Source: JBCBZH01 sp039815415
GTDB taxonomy: Bacteria > Bacteroidota > Rhodothermia > Rhodothermales > Rubricoccaceae
Assembly (NCBI GenBank): GCA_039815415.1
Contig: JBCBZH010000024.1
Span: 1-26,286 of the forward strand
Direction: 5' to 3'
DNA: 26,286 bases
Position 1 is the first letter of the stretch. Each line of letters begins with the position of its first letter. The position numbers were made by a program, and so were the translations under genes. This document shows positions 23,969-26,286 of this stretch, one piece after another. Under the pieces are notes generated by a model. That model was not told the DNA's origin, searched no databases, and saw only the letters and a program-made list of their open reading frames with translations.

Positions 23969-25125
23969 AGCGTCGGGAGCGCGATGAAGGCCTCGTCCGT
24001 CGAGCTGGCGGTGATCTCCGGGCGGTCGATCCAGCCGCCCGCCAGCACGTCGTCGCCATCGTACAGCACCACGGCCTGACCCGGAGCAATCGCCTCGCGG
24101 GGCTCCGCGAACACCAGCTCGAAGGCATCGTCGCCGGTCTGCGTCGCCAGCGCGTCGCCCCCCTCATCGTGGTAGCGGATGGCCGCCGTGACCCGGGACT
24201 CGTCCGAGAACCCTGCAGCGGCGCCCCAGACCACGCCACTCGCGCGAAGCGTATGGCCCAGCAGAGCCTCCCGAGGCCCCACGAACACGGTGTTGGTATC
24301 GGGCTCGATGCGGACCACATAGATCGGCTCCCCCAGCGCGATGCCCAGCCCGCGTCGCTGCCCGACGGTGTAGAACGGATACCCGCTGTGGTGTCCTACG
24401 ATCTCTCCGGTCTCCACATGAACGAACGGCCCTCCCGCCACGCGCTCGAACAGCTCGGGCTGGCGACGTGCGAGGAAGCCCCGGTAGTCGTCGTCCGGCA
24501 CGAAGCAGATCTCATAGGAATCCGGCTTGCCGGCCACACTGTCGAAGCCCATGTCAGCGGCGAGCTGGCGGATCTCGGGCTTGGTGAAGCGGCCGAGTGG
24601 AAAGCGGCTCCGTGCCAGATGCTCCTGCGCCACGCCCCACAACGCATACGACTGGTCCTTACCCTGGTCGAGACCCCGGCTCACGACCCAGCGGTCGCCC
24701 TCTGCGCGGACGCGAGCGTAGTGACCCGTCGCGATGAAGTCGCACCCGAGGGCATCAGCGCGCTTCAGGAGCGCGGCCCACTTGATGTGCGTGTTGCAGA
24801 GCACACACGGGTTGGGCGTCCGTCCGCCGAGGTAGTCCGCCTCGAAGCGATCAATGACCCAGTCCCCGAACTCGTCGCGGATGTCCACCACCATGTGGGG
24901 CACACCGAGCCGCACGGCGACCTCGCGGGCATCATTCATGTCATCCAGCGAGCAGCAACCCGACGCCTTGCGACTCACGCCCGAGCCTCCGAGTGACGTC
25001 TCGTAGTCCCACGTCTTCATGGTTACGCCCACCACGTCGTAGCCCTCCTCGTGGAGAAGGGCTGCGGTGACAGAGGAATCGACGCCGCCGCTCATGGCGA
25101 CGAGCACACGACCGTGACGGCTCAT
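23965..25125 (-). CDS. mnmA: tRNA-specific 2-thiouridylase MnmA
   Basis: MnmA adds sulfur to U34 of tRNA-Lys, Glu and Gln, using ATP and a persulfide relay. The 386-residue product has the PP-loop SGGVDSS (12-18), GRTPNPCVLCN with Cys110 aligning to the first catalytic Cys, ATGHYARV (132-139), GKDQSYALW, and the second catalytic Cys207 in SYEICFVPDDDYRGF. It includes the SGCCSLDDMNDAR insertion near residue 55-68 that I associate with Bacteroidota and some other phyla. The length is normal. It is the first gene of a two-gene unit with the zinc-ribbon protein, and is divergent from ridA across about 135 bases in which no promoter was identified. Confidence 0.97.
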   Translation of the reverse strand: MSRHGRVLVAMSGGVDSSVTAALLHEEGYDVVGVTMKTWDYETSLGGSGVSRKASGCCSLDDMNDAREVAVRLGVPHMVVDIRDEFGDWVIDRFEADYLGGRTPNPCVLCNTHIKWAALLKRADALGCDFIATGHYARVRAEGDRWVVSRGLDQGKDQSYALWGVAQEHLARSRFPLGRFTKPEIRQLAADMGFDSVAGKPDSYEICFVPDDDYRGFLARRQPELFERVAGGPFVHVETGEIVGHHSGYPFYTVGQRRGLGIALGEPIYVVRIEPDTNTVFVGPREALLGHTLRASGVVWGAAAGFSDESRVTAAIRYHDEGGDALATQTGDDAFELVFAEPREAIAPGQAVVLYDGDDVLAGGWIDRPEITASSTDEAFIALPTL

Positions 25126-25260
25126 GAGGACATCGAATGAAACAGGGCAAAACTAGTCCCCAATGGCCGCCTTCTTCCTCAGAGCGCAGGGTTTCCCCAC
25201 ATCCTTCGCTTGATGAACCCCAACGATGCCAAGAGTTTCACAACGCTACCACTCCGAGTC

Positions 25261-25659
25261 ATGACTCCTCCGCCTCCCTCCTATCGCCAGCGCATCAAAA
25301 CGCATGACGCGCCTGCAGCCATCGGCCCGTATTGCCAGGGCATCCTCGCCGGGAATACGCTCTACTGCTCAGGCCAGATTGCCCAGGACCCCGAGACGGG
25401 CGAGATGATCGAAGGGGACATCCAGGATGAGACCGCGCAGATTCTCCAGAATCTTGGAGCCGTTCTGCGTGCCGCGGACATGGACTTCGCCCATGTGGTG
25501 CAGGTGACCATGTTCTTGCGCGACATGGACGACTATGCACCGGTCAACGAGGTCTACGCTCGTTACTTCAGCGGCGCCATCCCCGCTCGCGAGGCGTTGG
25601 AAGTGGGAAAGCTTCCGCGTGGTGCTCGCGTGGAGATGAGCTGCATCGCCGTCCGATAG
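25261..25659 (+). CDS. ridA: RidA family deaminase
   Basis: RidA hydrolyses reactive enamine/imine intermediates released by PLP enzymes, protecting the cell from 2-aminoacrylate. The 132-residue product (from ATG 25261) has the family sequence: IGPYCQGILAGNTLYCSGQIAQDPETGEMIEGDIQDETAQ, the LGAVLRAADMDFAHVVQVTMFLRDM core, and ARYFSGAIPAREALEVGKLPRGARVEMSCIAV with the conserved catalytic Arg in PAREA. Upstream in-frame ATGs at 25210 and 25213 would add 16-17 unconserved residues; I preferred the family length. The gene ends four bases before the convergent apt gene. The threonine aldolase at the other end of the window is a PLP enzyme, but no link is implied. Confidence 0.95.
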   Translation: MTPPPPSYRQRIKTHDAPAAIGPYCQGILAGNTLYCSGQIAQDPETGEMIEGDIQDETAQILQNLGAVLRAADMDFAHVVQVTMFLRDMDDYAPVNEVYARYFSGAIPAREALEVGKLPRGARVEMSCIAVR

Positions 25660-25663
25660 CGAC

Positions 25664-26188
25664 CTACTCTACGCGGAGAACCGCGTTCATGGGAACGCCG
25701 TCGGGCAGCCGATCCCGTCCTGACAAGAACGCCAGCTCGAGGAAAAACGAACACCCGACGACGGTCGCACCGAGCTGGCGAACCAGATCGCACGCAGCCG
25801 CAGCGGTCCCCCCCGTCGCGATCACGTCATCGTGGATGAGCACGCGCGCGTCTGCGCCGAATGCATCGGCGTGAAGCTCAAGGGTGTCCTCGCCATACTC
25901 GAGTGTGTATGTCGTGGCGATGGTCTCCGCAGGCAACTTGCCTGGCTTCCGTGCCGGGACAAACCCAGCACCGAGATGAGCCGCGAGCGATGGCCCGAAC
26001 CAGAACCCTCGTGCATCCATCCCGACCACATGCGTGACGCCCGCCTGTGCCCACGGCTCTGAGAGCAACGCGATGGCTTCTGCAAACCGGCCGGGATCCG
26101 CGAGGATCGGCGTCAGGTCTTTGAAGGCGATGCCCGGTTTGGGAAAGTCCGGGACAGTGCGGATAGCAGCGGCGAGGGTATCGGGCAC
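25664..26188 (-). CDS. apt: adenine phosphoribosyltransferase
   Basis: Apt converts adenine and PRPP to AMP in purine salvage. The 174-residue product has the family opening IRTVPDFPKPGIAFKDLTPIL, the GMDARGFWFGPSLA segment, ARKPGKLPAET, and the PRPP-binding motif VLIHDDVIATGGTAAAA. The length is typical. The gene is read from the minus strand, and its upstream region (26189-26286) holds an inverted pair of the iterated motif. Two further motif copies occur inside the gene, where they encode FLELAF and VRQLGA. Confidence 0.96.
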   Translation of the reverse strand: MPDTLAAAIRTVPDFPKPGIAFKDLTPILADPGRFAEAIALLSEPWAQAGVTHVVGMDARGFWFGPSLAAHLGAGFVPARKPGKLPAETIATTYTLEYGEDTLELHADAFGADARVLIHDDVIATGGTAAAACDLVRQLGATVVGCSFFLELAFLSGRDRLPDGVPMNAVLRVE

Positions 26189-26235
26189 GGCATGGGTGGG
26201 TAATTGCCCTGAAGATCCCTCTGGGAACGTGCCTA

Positions 26236-26269
26236 CGCCAGCTCGCAGGCCCGACCCAACGAGCTGGCG
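26236..26269. repeat. exact inverted pair of the iterated decamer upstream of apt
   Basis: CGCCAGCTCG at 26236-26245 and CGAGCTGGCG at 26260-26269 are exact full-length copies in opposite orientation, a perfect 10-bp inverted repeat with a 14-base loop, 48 bases upstream of the apt start. It may be a terminator for a gene lying beyond the window edge. No gene is visible in 26189-26286. Confidence 0.75.
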
Positions 26270-26286
26270 AGATCTGGCGCTGGGGC

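Larger units (their letters stand above)
685..26269. repeat. highly iterated decamer CGAGCTGGCG, 27 exact copies across the window
   Basis: Exact copies found by reading both strands. Plus orientation begins at 1526, 1867, 5555, 6868, 7849, 8561, 15345, 18276, 22566, 23740, 24001, 24561, 25771 and 26260. Reverse orientation begins at 685, 2102, 2213, 9337, 10559, 11757, 13195, 18077, 19039, 21213, 22605, 25730 and 26236. Fifteen of the 27 are preceded by T in the motif's own orientation. A one-base variant CGGGCTGGCG occurs at 3983, 4194, 4492, 4921, 6499, 9677, 10112, 13324, 13381, 17608, 17806, 19809 and 24456 (either strand). Five of the 27 lie between genes, which make up roughly 7% of the window. 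Copies are absent from most A+T-richer orphan genes. Function unknown; DNA uptake sequence or HIP1-like element are the leading comparisons. Confidence 0.92.

Noticed and set aside
685..26269. CRISPR array or dispersed mobile element as the source of the iterated decamer
   Set aside because: Copies are irregularly spaced, only about 10-12 bases long, lie in all frames of conserved housekeeping genes, and have no common flanks, so neither arrays nor transposed units fit.

Overview
The window is G+C-rich chromosomal DNA, densely packed with genes on both strands. It most likely comes from a Rhodothermota/Bacteroidota-type bacterium (Rubricoccaceae-like is my guess). The reasons are a PorD/DUF4835 type IX secretion gene, a PorV/PorQ-like barrel, a Bacteroidota-style helix-hairpin-helix outer-membrane protein, DUF4279, a Bacteroidota-like MnmA, and weak or absent Shine-Dalgarno sites. 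No plasmid, phage or IS backbone is visible.

Layout. 1-3016: end of a TRAP transporter permease, a DUF4279 protein, threonine aldolase (ltaE) and a small membrane protein. 3087-9131: a patatin-like lipase and a 1500-residue hybrid sensor histidine kinase, both on the minus strand. 9132-12330: a DprA-like gene overlapping an alkaline-phosphatase-superfamily gene, converging with a PAS-only protein whose N-terminus is a pseudo-receiver. 12331-13117: an HNH endonuclease running into a tRNA-Leu(UAG) gene, then a strong terminator. 13136-16092: a HEAT-repeat/cyclophilin lipoprotein and a membrane J-domain protein. 16182-20265: envelope genes, with porD divergent from the PorV-like and HhH barrel pair. 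20302-22581: a cardiolipin synthase broken by a frameshift, and a SIMPL-domain protein. 22682-23621: two small orphan genes in A+T-richer DNA. 23768-26188: mnmA with a coupled zinc-ribbon membrane protein, ridA and apt.

The outstanding signal is not a gene. The decamer CGAGCTGGCG (reverse complement CGCCAGCTCG) occurs exactly 27 times by my hand scan, 14 in one orientation and 13 in the other, about once per kilobase. Roughly 0.2 copies would be expected by chance. A one-base variant, CGGGCTGGCG, occurs 13 more times. Copies lie in coding DNA in every reading frame and between genes, and inverted pairs form hairpins at several gene ends. Density, two-strand distribution and hairpin pairing resemble DNA uptake sequences of Neisseriaceae and Pasteurellaceae, or the HIP1 element of cyanobacteria. 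A dprA-like gene and a ComEA-like HhH gene in the same window make the uptake idea attractive but do not prove it.

Other points of note: the HNH stop codon is exactly the anticodon of the tRNA-Leu; the cardiolipin synthase has a -1 frameshift near 21288; and two sensory proteins with degenerate receiver domains flank the dprA-like operon.
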